This document shows, piece after piece, positions 8,210-17,100 of a stretch of DNA of 64,000 nucleotides; position 1 is the first letter of the stretch, and the number at the start of each line of letters is the position of its first letter. A model generated the notes under the pieces. It was not told the origin of the DNA, did not search any database, and saw nothing but the letters and a program-made list of their open reading frames with translations. The DNA comes from Sphingobium sp. KCTC 72723 (lineage in GTDB: Bacteria > Pseudomonadota > Alphaproteobacteria > Sphingomonadales > Sphingomonadaceae). The position numbers were made by a program, and so were the translations under genes. The stretch is taken from NCBI RefSeq assembly GCF_014280435.1, contig NZ_CP060388.1, positions 1,116,001 to 1,180,000 on the forward strand, given 5' to 3'.

Positions 8210-8872
8210 CTAGCGTGGCGTGCCGGCGGGAGATGCAGGTTCGCAGGAAGACTCGTTACAAAGCGCGGTCCGTAGATGCCGTTCCGCGCGCGCCAGTTCC
8301 TTCTGGACGGTACGTTTGTGGAGCCCGAATTTGGCAGCGATTTCGACCTGCGTCTTCTCGTCGCGCCAGGCCGCCAGGAAGATGTCGCGCCTCTGGGCTG
8401 GCAGGGTCTCAAGCGCGTCGAGCACTCGATCCAGAGCAAGCCTTGCGCTCGCCGCGCGCTCGGGATCCGGCGCATCGTCGGTGAGATCAACGACTGCGGC
8501 GGCATCGGCGGGCGTGAACAGCATTTCATGACGTCGCCGGTTTTTCGCCAGATTGATGGCCATCCGATAGAGATAAGAGAGTGGATTTCTGACCTCCCCT
8601 ATGACGGGGCCGCTCTCGAGCTTGAGATAGGCGTCGTGGAGCGCCTCAGTCGCGGCATCTGGCGATCGCAGCGCACCGCTGAGCCTGACGAGCAGCAAAT
8701 CATATTCTGTTTCGAGCAAAGTACGCAGACGGTCGAGAGACGCGTCCGCGATGTGGGCGGACCGGAACGGGGCGCCGGCAACCGCAAGGCTCCGCCCCAC
8801 AGATGGACCGCCTGGCCCACCCTCCCCGCGACGGGGTAAAGTGCCACCATCCTTCACGGGCTTCGTCGGCAC
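8210..8872 (-). CDS. FecI-like ECF sigma factor, orphan
   Basis: 220 residues from a GTG at 8872; a later GTG at 8800 is equally possible because the first 40 residues are low-complexity. Sigma region 2 is seen in DAATEALHDAYLKLES and NPLSYLYRMAINLAKNRRR. Region 4 is seen in LDALETLPAQRRDIFLAA followed by the HTH VEIAAKFGLHKRTVQKELAR. These match the FecI group, which normally serves outer-membrane iron receptors. The expected partner FecR and a TonB receptor are absent on both sides, so either it is a remnant of a larger module or its partners are elsewhere. It lies in the same worn stretch as the mucR remnant. Confidence 0.83.
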   Translation of the reverse strand: MPTKPVKDGGTLPRRGEGGPGGPSVGRSLAVAGAPFRSAHIADASLDRLRTLLETEYDLLLVRLSGALRSPDAATEALHDAYLKLESGPVIGEVRNPLSYLYRMAINLAKNRRRHEMLFTPADAAAVVDLTDDAPDPERAASARLALDRVLDALETLPAQRRDIFLAAWRDEKTQVEIAAKFGLHKRTVQKELARAERHLRTALCNESSCEPASPAGTPR

Positions 8873-9318
8873 AGCCGCCTCGCCATCCGGTCAGGATGGT
8901 CCCAGCACTTGCGCCGTGCGCGCCAAAACCCATCGGTCCTGAGAATCCGACCAGCACGAGAGAGCCGCGATATTATGTGCTCATTGGGCATGGAAGCGTC
9001 CATCATCTAAGGTAGCGCGACCAGCGGCGTCAGCGCGTGATCGATCCCCCAATCCGGCACATGCCCAAACTTGCGAATCAATCGCAACAACATAGCTGCT
9101 GTTATCCCTCGACACAACGCGACGGGCCGCCAGACGGACGTATCGGCTGAGAGCATCCGCTTCCCGAAACATGCTTATATTCCATTGCAGTCGAGGCTTT
9201 AAGCGCTGCAGGCACGCGGTCCACAAACCGCCGGCTTGACGGAGGGCGAAGACGGCCAGACTATTCTGCGGTGTCGGCACCAGAAAGCCTGTACTCCTAC
9301 GAAATAGCGTTGGGCAGC
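8873..9318. other. Intergenic region upstream of sigma factor, no supported gene
   Basis: About 450 bp between the sigma factor start and the ZIP gene end. A 99-codon open frame on the minus strand (8981-9280) has no recognisable domain and the arginine-rich look of a shadow frame. I see no tRNA, repeat or transposase trace. The right edge is a strong hairpin after the ZIP gene. Confidence 0.5.
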
Positions 9319-9340
9319 GATGATCCGCTGGCGGATCATC
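9319..9340 (-). terminator. Perfect hairpin directly after the ZIP gene
   Basis: Arms GATGATCCGC (9319-9328) and GCGGATCATC (9331-9340) pair perfectly over 10 bp with a 2-base centre. The hairpin starts right after the ZIP stop codon (9341-9343), at the end of an approximately 12 kb minus-strand operon. No T-run follows on the minus strand, so it is either a Rho-dependent/3'-end-stabilising hairpin or an incomplete intrinsic terminator. Confidence 0.5.
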
Positions 9341-10027
9341 CTAACCAATAATCTCCTCGATGAGCAGCAAGCCCAGGAAGCCGACGAAGAACATCGCGCT
9401 GATCAGTGGGCTGTCGGGCCGCTCATGGGCCTCGACCAACAGCTCCTCGGTGACGAGATACAGCAGGGCCATAAGGCCGAAACTCAGGAAGCCCGCGATC
9501 ACCACGGGCGAAAAGGTAGCGACCGGGGTCGCGACCAGTGCGCCAACCGGAAGGAGCAACGCCAATCCGAACGTGATGGCGATCACCTTGCGCCTGGAGC
9601 GCACCGTCTCCCCGAGTTCGGCTGTCACCGTCAATCCGAGGAACAGCACTTCGAGCGTGAGCGCGATCGTCAACAGAAGGCCGGCTTTGGCGCCTGCGAT
9701 GAATGCCAGCCCGAGCACCAGTCCATCGATGAGAATGTCGATGCCGATCGCGCCCAACATCGCCACCGGCCCCTTGGTCCGTCCTTCCAGGCCTTTGAGC
9801 GACAGCATGACAGCGACCCCGAGCGCACCGCCCATGAAGGTCGCCAACGGAGATGCTTCGTGCATGACCTGCGGCAATATTTCCGCGGCGGCGGCCGCGA
9901 ACACCACGCCAGCGGCCAGATGCTGCATGGCGCTGACGAACCCGGGGCTCGGCTGGCGCCAGCTCGCCCATATCGAGCCCAGGATCACCGCCAGCACGGG
10001 AATGAGCGTGTATTGCAGCGCCAGCAT
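9341..10027 (-). CDS. ZIP-family divalent metal transporter
   Basis: 228 residues with about seven or eight hydrophobic segments, ATG at 10027. ZIP character: MQHLAAGVVFAAAAAEILP in the second segment, GIDILIDGLVLGLAF in the fourth, LTLEVLFLGLTV in the fifth. In canonical ZIPs the fourth and fifth segments carry HNxxEG and HExP; here the metal ligands would be Asp and Glu, so this is a divergent branch whose substrate cannot be assumed to be zinc. ZIP proteins bring metal into the cytoplasm, which is odd at the end of an efflux operon (20 bp after the MliC-like gene). It might re-balance zinc or iron after efflux; that is inference. Confidence 0.8.
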   Translation of the reverse strand: MLALQYTLIPVLAVILGSIWASWRQPSPGFVSAMQHLAAGVVFAAAAAEILPQVMHEASPLATFMGGALGVAVMLSLKGLEGRTKGPVAMLGAIGIDILIDGLVLGLAFIAGAKAGLLLTIALTLEVLFLGLTVTAELGETVRSRRKVIAITFGLALLLPVGALVATPVATFSPVVIAGFLSFGLMALLYLVTEELLVEAHERPDSPLISAMFFVGFLGLLLIEEIIG

Positions 10028-10046
10028 ATTCGTTCTCCCGCGAGCC

Positions 10047-10460
10047 CTAGATCCGACGACAGGCTTGGGCAGGATGCCCTTGACGGTTGATCGTCATCTG
10101 CCCGCCCGTTGCATCGGCCGTGATCCGATCGCCGATATACTGAAGCCCTTGCCCCGGGGCACTGAGCCGTACCGGCTTTCCGTCGGCCGTGCTGCGCATC
10201 TCGATGGTCAGGCCATCAGCAAGGAAATCGACGGTGATTTGCGCACCGTCGTCACATCCATAGATGTGACGCCCGATGATCTGCGGGTTTGTGCCGGCGA
10301 AATGATCTTCGTCGTGCGGATTGGACGAGGGCGCCTGGCTGGAGCAGCCTGCCGCGCTCAATATAATCAGGGCCGCGACCGCGAGAGAAGCCCCTGAAGA
10401 TCGCAAACGTCGTGGCACCTGCTTCACTGCCGGCCCAATTTCCGTGGGCGCGACGAACAT
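10047..10460 (-). CDS. MliC-like putative lipoprotein
   Basis: 137 residues. An N-terminal basic stretch is followed by a hydrophobic segment ending in LSAAGC (lipobox, Cys about 39), predicting an outer- or inner-membrane lipoprotein. The mature part has YGCDDGAQITVDFLADG ... GLQYIGDRITADATGGQMTI ... AQAC, the pattern of MliC/PliC membrane-bound lysozyme inhibitors with two conserved cysteines. Its ATG (10460) directly abuts the stop of the SRPBCC gene, so it belongs to the metal operon. MliC-fold proteins also occur with no lysozyme link, and a metal-stress envelope role is only a guess. Confidence 0.65.
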   Translation of the reverse strand: MFVAPTEIGPAVKQVPRRLRSSGASLAVAALIILSAAGCSSQAPSSNPHDEDHFAGTNPQIIGRHIYGCDDGAQITVDFLADGLTIEMRSTADGKPVRLSAPGQGLQYIGDRITADATGGQMTINRQGHPAQACRRI

Positions 10461-10946
10461 TTAATGAGCCTTCCGTTTGGCAACACGGCGATCACCGCGC
10501 GAAAGCGGGCGCGCCGCCGGCGAGCCGGGTCTGAGGTAGCGCTCGAGAGCCCGGTCCGATTCCTTCATGCTGCCCAGGATGTGACCTTTCATCTTGCGCG
10601 CAGCCAGAATCGAAACGAGGCCCCAGCAGCGCGTGGTGTGACGGATCTCAGTCCCAGAGGAAATCTCGTCGATCCGATAGGCTTCCTCAAGCATCAGCAG
10701 GCCCCGCATCCCGGTCTTCCAGCCGATTTCCGCGGGTTTGCGGAAGCGCGTGATCGTCGCCGGCGCCGTCAGGGGCTTGCGCAGGAAGGTGGTGTTGAAC
10801 GTGTACCCGATCGCGCTTCCTTCCGCAGCAACGCCCGACAGCCGGATGAACGGGTGCCACCGCGCAAAGCCGCCAAGGTCGGACACCGCCGTCCACACAC
10901 GCAGCGGTGACGTCGACAGGCACGTCACATGCTCAACCTCAAACAT
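10461..10946 (-). CDS. SRPBCC-family protein
   Basis: 161 residues from ATG 10946, which overlaps the P-type ATPase stop by 8 bp; longer starts would lie deep in the ATPase gene. It begins with the typical START/SRPBCC strand FEVEHVTCLSTSPLRVWTAV followed by SDLGGFARWHPFI, then alternating strands and a long C-terminal helix (ILAARKMKGHILGSMKESDR). This polyketide-cyclase/START fold binds hydrophobic ligands in a cavity. No catalytic residue is evident. Its place after the metal ATPase suggests an accessory function under metal stress that cannot be read from sequence. Confidence 0.75.
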   Translation of the reverse strand: MFEVEHVTCLSTSPLRVWTAVSDLGGFARWHPFIRLSGVAAEGSAIGYTFNTTFLRKPLTAPATITRFRKPAEIGWKTGMRGLLMLEEAYRIDEISSGTEIRHTTRCWGLVSILAARKMKGHILGSMKESDRALERYLRPGSPAARPLSRGDRRVAKRKAH

Positions 10947-13473
10947 TGTCTCGATCCTTGAAGGCAAGCAGCCGCAACGCATTGAACACGACGACCAGCG
11001 TCGATCCTTCATGCGCAAGGACCGCCGGACCGATTCCGAGCCCAAGGATCGTTGCCGGCAGCAACACAGCGACGACACCAAGGCTCATATAAAGATTCTG
11101 GCGAATAATCCGGCTCGTCTGCCGGCTGAGCCCAACCGCGAACGGCAAATGCGCGAGATCATCGGCCATCAGAGCAACGTCTGCCGTTTCGAGCGCGACA
11201 TCCGATCCTGCCGCTCCCATAGCAATACCCACGGTCGCATTGGCCATCGCCGGCGCATCGTTGACACCGTCACCGACCATCGCAACCTTGTCCTGCGCCT
11301 TCAGCTTCTTGATGGCCTCGACCTTGTCCTCGGGCATGAGATCGCCCCAGGCCTCATCCAGGCCCACCTGCTTGGCGATCGCGTCGGCGACACGCTGGTT
11401 GTCGCCCGAGATCATGATCATGCGGGTAATACCGAGCTCGCGCAGCCGGGCGAGTGTCGCGACGGCAGCGGCGCGGGGCGTGTCCATCAGCCCGATCACG
11501 CCAAGATAGCGCTCGCCCCTGCGGACGATCATCGTTGTCCGGCCCATCTCCTCAAGTTTCACACCGGCATCGCGCAGCCCTTCCGGCAACGGAGCACCGT
11601 CGACCTCTCCAAATAATTTGGGACTGCCGATATGGACCGCCTCGCCTTCGACCATCGCCTGGACACCCCGACCCGTGATGCTGCGCAGGTCGGTAGCGGC
11701 CGGAATCCCCACCTCGCCGAGCCGCGCACGACCGCCAGAAGCAACGGCGGCGGCGAGCGGATGATCGCTCAGGCTCTCAACGGCGATGGCAATGCGCAGC
11801 AAATCCGCTTCGGTGGCGCCGTCGGCGGGAATAACATCGGTAATCTGCGGCCGACCTTCGGTCAGCGTGCCAGTCTTGTCGAAGGCGATAGCGCGAAGGG
11901 TGCCGAGATTCTCGAGTGGCCCGCCTCCCTTGACCAGAACGCCACCGCGCGCGGCCCGCGCAATTCCCGAGAGCACGGCGCTGGGCGTCGCGATCGCGAG
12001 TGCGCAGGGACTGGCAGCCACCAGCACCGCCATGGCGCGATAGAAGCTGTCACGGAAGGGTTCGTCGATCACCACCCAGGCAAACAGCAGCAGCACGACG
12101 AGCGCCAGGACAGCGGGCACGAAGATCCGCTCGAAGCGGTCGGTGAAGCGCTGGGTCGGCGACTTTTGCGCCTCAGCTTCGCCGACCATCTGCACGACCT
12201 TGGCAAGCGTGGTGTCCTTGGACAGGCGGGAGACCTGCACCTCGATCGCGCCCGCGCCGTTGATTGTCCCTGCAAAGATCCGATGCGCCGCCGCAACCTT
12301 GTCAGGCTGTGCCGCAGCGCCCGCGGGATCGTCGACCGGTCGCTTGTCCACCGGCATGCTCTCGCCGGTGACCGGCGCCTGGTTGACGCTTGAGGTGCCG
12401 ACCACCACGAACCCATCGGCCGGCATGCGTTCGTTGGGCTTGACGATCGCGATGTCGCCGACCGCAAGCTCCTCGACAGGGATTTCCCGGGTTTGCCCGT
12501 CCCGCCGTACCAGCGCGGTCTGAGGCGCGAGTTCGGCGAGCGCCTCGATGGCACGCTTGGCTCGGCCCATCGCATAATGTTCGAGCGAATGCCCCATGCT
12601 GAACAGGAACAGCAGCAGCGCGCCTTCCGCCCAGGCACCCAGCGCGGCCGCGCCGCCGGCGGCAACGAGCATGAGCGTATCGATCTCGAACCGCTTCATG
12701 CGCAGATTGTCGATCGCCTCACGAAGCGTGAAATAGCCGCCCAAGCCATAGGCCAGAATGTAGGCAGCCATCGGTATCCAGGTCGGAGCGCTGGTGAGCT
12801 TTTCGACGCCGAAACCGACCGCTGCGAACAGACCGCACAGTATCGCGAAGATTATCTCGGTGTTTGCGCCGAATATCATCCCGCCATGCGCGTGATCATG
12901 GCCCTCGCCTTCTTTGCCCGCGCCATGGTCATGCCCCTCATGACCCTTTTCATCGCCATGAGCATGGCCGGCATGGGCGTCGGCAGCGCCCGCCGCCGCG
13001 GGCAATGATGGCGCCCTTCCCGGCTCGGCACGGACGCCGAGGCCCATTTCCCCAAGCAGACGACGAACATCGCTCTCCGAGATTGCTTCACGGTCGAAGT
13101 CCAACCGCACCACGCCGGCAGCAGACGCATCGGCCTCGACGATACCAGGAGCGCGGAGCAGTCGTTCCGCGACGGTCCGCGCGCGGCGCTGGTTGGAGAG
13201 CCCTTCGACGTTCCAGCGCAGATGTCCAAATCGCTCTGTGATCTTCGCGCCCTCGCTTTGCGCGAGTTCACGAATACGCGGCAAGGATAGGAAATCCGGG
13301 TCGTAATGGACACAAAGCTTTGCCGGTACATCGCCTTCCGCCGCGACGATATGTGCGTCGAGAACACCTTCCCGCGCGCTTAGATTGGCCACCAGACGCG
13401 CCACACAGCCATCGGCCGTGTCATCGACTTCGGGCAAGAGGAGCGGCAATTCCAGGCGCAGTTTTTCGGTCAT
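10939..13473 (-). CDS. P1B-4-type heavy-metal ATPase (Co/Zn/Cd exporter, CzcP-like)
   Basis: 844 residues. Two ferredoxin-like N-terminal stretches lack CxxC. They are followed by a His/Asp-rich linker (HAGHAHGDEKGHEGHDHG type, about residues 165-200). Core motifs: TGES, SPC (S488-P489-C490) in the membrane, DKTGT (D532), SDHPLA and [11 protein letters not shown] plus HEGST in the last membrane segments defines the P1B-4 subgroup rather than CPC-type CadA/CopA pumps. P1B-4 members export Co2+, Zn2+ or Cd2+ from the cytoplasm, and CzcP of Cupriavidus metallidurans is the model. Overlaps: 4 bp with DUF190 upstream, 8 bp with SRPBCC downstream. It would feed periplasmic CzcCBA. The exact metal is not certain. 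Confidence 0.9.
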   Translation of the reverse strand: MTEKLRLELPLLLPEVDDTADGCVARLVANLSAREGVLDAHIVAAEGDVPAKLCVHYDPDFLSLPRIRELAQSEGAKITERFGHLRWNVEGLSNQRRARTVAERLLRAPGIVEADASAAGVVRLDFDREAISESDVRRLLGEMGLGVRAEPGRAPSLPAAAGAADAHAGHAHGDEKGHEGHDHGAGKEGEGHDHAHGGMIFGANTEIIFAILCGLFAAVGFGVEKLTSAPTWIPMAAYILAYGLGGYFTLREAIDNLRMKRFEIDTLMLVAAGGAAALGAWAEGALLLFLFSMGHSLEHYAMGRAKRAIEALAELAPQTALVRRDGQTREIPVEELAVGDIAIVKPNERMPADGFVVVGTSSVNQAPVTGESMPVDKRPVDDPAGAAAQPDKVAAAHRIFAGTINGAGAIEVQVSRLSKDTTLAKVVQMVGEAEAQKSPTQRFTDRFERIFVPAVLALVVLLLFAWVVIDEPFRDSFYRAMAVLVAASPCALAIATPSAVLSGIARAARGGVLVKGGGPLENLGTLRAIAFDKTGTLTEGRPQITDVIPADGATEADLLRIAIAVESLSDHPLAAAVASGGRARLGEVGIPAATDLRSITGRGVQAMVEGEAVHIGSPKLFGEVDGAPLPEGLRDAGVKLEEMGRTTMIVRRGERYLGVIGLMDTPRAAAVATLARLRELGITRMIMISGDNQRVADAIAKQVGLDEAWGDLMPEDKVEAIKKLKAQDKVAMVGDGVNDAPAMANATVGIAMGAAGSDVALETADVALMADDLAHLPFAVGLSRQTSRIIRQNLYMSLGVVAVLLPATILGLGIGPAVLAHEGSTLVVVFNALRLLAFKDRDNV

Positions 13474-13826
13474 TGCGCCTCTCCCGGCGTGTCGCTCGGG
13501 GCGAAGCTTGCAGCTTCGCCCCCCACGATCTCGACGACTTCCAGGGTCATGAGGCCAATCCCGGTCACATCGGCGAGCGAGGCCACGAAGGCACGGAGCC
13601 TTGCATCCTCATCCACGATCTCGATAACCAACGACTGATCATCTTCGAGGACATGACGGCGGTGGACATGTGCTGATCGGCCAAAGCCGATCAATGCCTG
13701 AAGCACCGTCACCCCGGCCACTTTGGCGTCACGCGCGCGCGTCGCAACCACTTCGAATACCTTGCGATCGCCGAAGTAAGCGGCTTCGTCGGTGTAGATG
13801 CGCAGCAATTTTGCTTGTTCGTTCAT
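13470..13826 (-). CDS. DUF190-family protein
   Basis: 118 residues from ATG 13826 with a ribosome site (AGAGAGGACAAG) just upstream. It shows the DUF190 pattern: KLLRIYTDEAAYFGDRKVFE, VLQALIGFGRSAHVHRR, SLVIEIVDEDARLRAF. The fold is PII-like (ferredoxin-like, small trimeric signalling proteins), and DUF190 genes commonly neighbour fluoride or metal transporters. It lies 16 bp after czcA and overlaps the P1B-4 ATPase by 4 bp. A regulatory or metal-sensing role on the neighbouring transporters is plausible but unproven. Confidence 0.82.
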   Translation of the reverse strand: MNEQAKLLRIYTDEAAYFGDRKVFEVVATRARDAKVAGVTVLQALIGFGRSAHVHRRHVLEDDQSLVIEIVDEDARLRAFVASLADVTGIGLMTLEVVEIVGGEAASFAPSDTPGEAQ

Positions 13827-13842
13827 CTTCTTGTCCTCTCTC

Positions 13843-16800
13843 TCAGGCCGTTGCTGGCGAGGCATTCGGGGCCTCTTCATCGTGCTGTTTTGCAGGCCGG
13901 CGACCGATCCGCTCGCCCAAGCCCAATACAACCTTGGAAATGGCAGGCAGCACCAGCAGGGTCAGGATCGTCGCCGCGATCAAACCGCCGATCACGACGG
14001 TAGCGAGCGGTTTCTGCACCTCGGCGCCGGTGCCGTGCGCGAGCGCCATCGGTACGAAGCCAATCGCCGGCACGAACCCGGTCATGATGACGGGCCGCAC
14101 CTTCTCGAACGTGCCCTCGATGATGGCCCGGCTCAACTCGACGCCCGCCTCCAGCTTCTCCCGGATCGCGGTCATCACGACGAGACCGTTCAGGACCGCG
14201 ACCCCCGCAAGACAGATAAATCCGACCGCGGCGGAAACGGAGAAGGATATGCCTGTCAGCCAGAGGGTGAAAACGCCGCCCGCAAGGCCCAAAGGCACCG
14301 CGAGAAACACCGACGCGGCCCGGGCAAGACCGCCGAGCGCCATGTAGAGCAGACCGAATATGGCAAGAAAACACAGGGGCACGACGATCGCGAGACGCTG
14401 CGACGCCGCTTGCAGGTTCTGGAACTGGCCACCCCACTCCAGATAGGAGCCCGATGGCAAGGCCAGCTTGTCGACCTTGGCCTGGGCCTCGGCGACGAAG
14501 GAACCGACGTCACGACCGCGCACATTGGCCTGGATGACGACGCGCCGCTTGCCATTCTCGCGGCTGATCTGGTTCAGACCTTCGCTGAACCGGAACTGCG
14601 CGACCTGCGAGAGAGGTACGGAACCCCTGTGTCCGCCGGCTTCCTGGGGAAGCAGGACAGGAAGCGCGGCCAGGGCATCGAGGCTTTCGCGCGTGGCCGC
14701 CGGTACGCGCACGGTCACCTCGAAGCGCCGATCGCCCTCAAAGAGCAAACCCGCCTCACGCCCGCCCATCGCGGCCGCAACCGTGTCGGCGACTTCCTCG
14801 ATGGTCAGGCCGTAACGCGCGATCGCCGCACGATCGAACTTCACGTCGAGCGTTGGCGAACCGCTGGTTTGTTCTGCCTTTACGTCCGCAGCGCCGGGAA
14901 CGGTCTGGAGCGCACGAACGATTTCCTGCGCAGTGACGCCCATCTTGTCGAGATCATCGCCATAGAGCTTGATCGCGACATCGCCACGCACGCCCGCGAT
15001 CAGCTCGTTGAAGCGGAGCTGGATGGGCTGGCTGACCTCGAAGGCATTGCCGATCTTCGCGCCGGACTTTTCTTCGATCCGCTTGAGCACGTCGGCCTTC
15101 GTGTTGACGCCTTCAGGCCATTCTTCCTGTGGTTTGAGGATCACAAAGCCGTCGGAAATGTTCGGCGGCATCGGGTCGGTCGCTACCTCCGCCGTGCCGG
15201 TTTTCGAGAACATGACCTCAACTTCGGGCAGGCTGGCGACTGCCTTTTCGACCTCGCGCTGCATCTCCAGTGACCGCTCAAGCGACACGGAGGGGACGCG
15301 GGTCGAGGCAAGCGCGACATTCTTCTCGTCGAGCTGGGGGATGAACTCCTGTCCCAAGAAGCCGAAGACCAATGCCGACGCCGCGAAGAAAGCGAAGCCG
15401 GCGCCGATGAACGGCCATGGCTTTGCCACCGCTTTGTGCAGCAACGGCGCATAGCGCGCCTTGGTCTTGGCGATGATCCAGACCTCCTTTTCCGAGACCT
15501 TGCCTCGGATCAGGAGCGCAACCATCGCCGGTACGAAGGTGAGCGCAAGGATGAACGCCGCGACCAATGCGAGCATGATCGTGATGGCCATTGGCGAGAA
15601 GGTCTTGCCTTCCACACCGGTGAACATGAGCAGCGGTGCAAAAGCGAGCAGGATGATGCCCTGGCCGAACACCGTCGGCTTGATCATCTCCTGGGACGCC
15701 CGCATCGTCTCTTCGAGACGTTCGCGCAGGTTGAGCAACCGGCCTTCATGCTCCTGGCGGTGGGCGAGCCGCGCCAGGCAGTTTTCAATGATGATCACCG
15801 CGCCATCGACGATCAGGCCGAAGTCGAGGGCGCCGAGGCTCATGAGGTTACCCGGCACGCGAAAGGCATTCATGCCGATCGCCATCATCAGGAAAGAGAA
15901 GGGAATGATGAGGACTGCGATGATCGCCGCGCGGACATTGCCGAGCAGCAGGAACAGCGCGGCCGCGACCAGGATCGCGCCTTCGATCAGATTCCTTTGA
16001 ACCGTGGCAACGGTCGCATTGACGAGCTTCGATCGGTCGAGGACCGTCGTCACCTTGATCCCTGGCGGCAGCGACTTGCCAATCCCGTCCAGTCTCTCCC
16101 CGACATTGCGCGCGACGACGCGGCTATTCTCGCCGATCAGCATCAACGCGGTGCCGATGACGGCTTCATGGCCGTTCTGGCTCGCAGCGCCCGTGCGCAA
16201 CTCGCCGCCGATCTTCACATTGGCGACGTCCTTGACCGCGATCGGCAAGCCGCCACGGGTCGCGACAATGGCGTCGGCAATCTCGTCGATATCGCGAATG
16301 CGCGCGTCCGCGCGGAGCAGGAACGCCTCACCGCCGCGATTGAAGTAGTTGGCGCCGACTGCGAGGTTCGATGCCTCCAGCGCCTTGGCGAGTTCGGAAT
16401 AGGAGATGCCGTAGGAGGACAGCTTCACCGGATCGGGCTCGACGATATATTGCTTGGCGTAGCCGCCAATCGAGTCGATGCCGGCGACGCCCTTTACGGT
16501 GCGAAGCTGCGGACGGATGATCCAATCCTGTACCGTGCGCAAATAGGCGGCACGGCCCACCTCGTCGGTCAGCCGCGCGCCTTCCGGGGTCAGAAAACTG
16601 CCATCCGACTGCCAGCCCGGCTGGCCGTTGCGAACGGTCGCGCCTTTCCCGCCGGGATTGGCGAAATCGACCGAATACATCAGCACTTCGCCAAGGCCCG
16701 TCGTGACCGGACCAATCTGCGGCTGGACACCTTCGGGAAGCGTATCGCGTGCCTGTGTCAGCCGTTCGCTGACCTGCTGGCGAGCGAAGTAGAGATCGGT

Positions 16801-17100
16801 CTTGTCGGTGAAGATCGCCGATACCTGGCTGAAGCCGTTGCGCGACAGCGAGCGGGTCGTTTCAAGGCCGGGAATGCCAGCCAGGGCGGTCTCGATCGGG
16901 AAGGTGACGCGCTTTTCGATTTCAATCGGCGACAGGCCGCGTTCGACGGTGTTGATCTGGACCTGATTGTTGGTGATGTCGGGCACTGCGTCGATCGGCA
17001 GCTTTGTCAGCTGCCACGCGCCGAAGCCGGCGATGACGAGAAAAAGGAGAACGACCGCCCAGCGTGCGCGGACGGATAGCGCCATTAAGTTCGCGATCAT
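13843..17100 (-). CDS. czcA: CzcA-type heavy-metal RND efflux pump
   Basis: 1085 residues, inner-membrane proton-driven pump of the CzcCBA complex exporting Co2+/Zn2+/Cd2+ across both membranes. N-terminal RARWAVVLLFLVI... and PDITNNQVQINT are HME-RND hallmarks. The fourth membrane segment reads DFGLIVDGAVIIIE: D426, D432 and E439 keep the spacing of the essential D402/D408/E415 of C. metallidurans CzcA, the motif of the divalent-metal (HME1) subgroup and unlike the Cu/Ag pump at 24233. It overlaps the preceding lipoprotein gene by 4 bp (ATGA). Twelve membrane segments and two large periplasmic loops are evident from the hydrophobicity pattern. Confidence 0.93.
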   Translation of the reverse strand: MIANLMALSVRARWAVVLLFLVIAGFGAWQLTKLPIDAVPDITNNQVQINTVERGLSPIEIEKRVTFPIETALAGIPGLETTRSLSRNGFSQVSAIFTDKTDLYFARQQVSERLTQARDTLPEGVQPQIGPVTTGLGEVLMYSVDFANPGGKGATVRNGQPGWQSDGSFLTPEGARLTDEVGRAAYLRTVQDWIIRPQLRTVKGVAGIDSIGGYAKQYIVEPDPVKLSSYGISYSELAKALEASNLAVGANYFNRGGEAFLLRADARIRDIDEIADAIVATRGGLPIAVKDVANVKIGGELRTGAASQNGHEAVIGTALMLIGENSRVVARNVGERLDGIGKSLPPGIKVTTVLDRSKLVNATVATVQRNLIEGAILVAAALFLLLGNVRAAIIAVLIIPFSFLMMAIGMNAFRVPGNLMSLGALDFGLIVDGAVIIIENCLARLAHRQEHEGRLLNLRERLEETMRASQEMIKPTVFGQGIILLAFAPLLMFTGVEGKTFSPMAITIMLALVAAFILALTFVPAMVALLIRGKVSEKEVWIIAKTKARYAPLLHKAVAKPWPFIGAGFAFFAASALVFGFLGQEFIPQLDEKNVALASTRVPSVSLERSLEMQREVEKAVASLPEVEVMFSKTGTAEVATDPMPPNISDGFVILKPQEEWPEGVNTKADVLKRIEEKSGAKIGNAFEVSQPIQLRFNELIAGVRGDVAIKLYGDDLDKMGVTAQEIVRALQTVPGAADVKAEQTSGSPTLDVKFDRAAIARYGLTIEEVADTVAAAMGGREAGLLFEGDRRFEVTVRVPAATRESLDALAALPVLLPQEAGGHRGSVPLSQVAQFRFSEGLNQISRENGKRRVVIQANVRGRDVGSFVAEAQAKVDKLALPSGSYLEWGGQFQNLQAASQRLAIVVPLCFLAIFGLLYMALGGLARAASVFLAVPLGLAGGVFTLWLTGISFSVSAAVGFICLAGVAVLNGLVVMTAIREKLEAGVELSRAIIEGTFEKVRPVIMTGFVPAIGFVPMALAHGTGAEVQKPLATVVIGGLIAATILTLLVLPAISKVVLGLGERIGRRPAKQHDEEAPNASPATA

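Noticed and set aside
8981..9280. 99-codon minus-strand frame
   Set aside because: No domain or convincing start, and no coupling to neighbours.
12880..13010. Short repetitive stretch resembling a tandem repeat
   Set aside because: It is the His/Asp-rich coding linker of the P1B-4 ATPase, not a DNA repeat array.
15436..17079. 547-codon open frame antisense to czcA
   Set aside because: Arg/His/Gln/Asp-rich translation without folding pattern; czcA is unambiguous.
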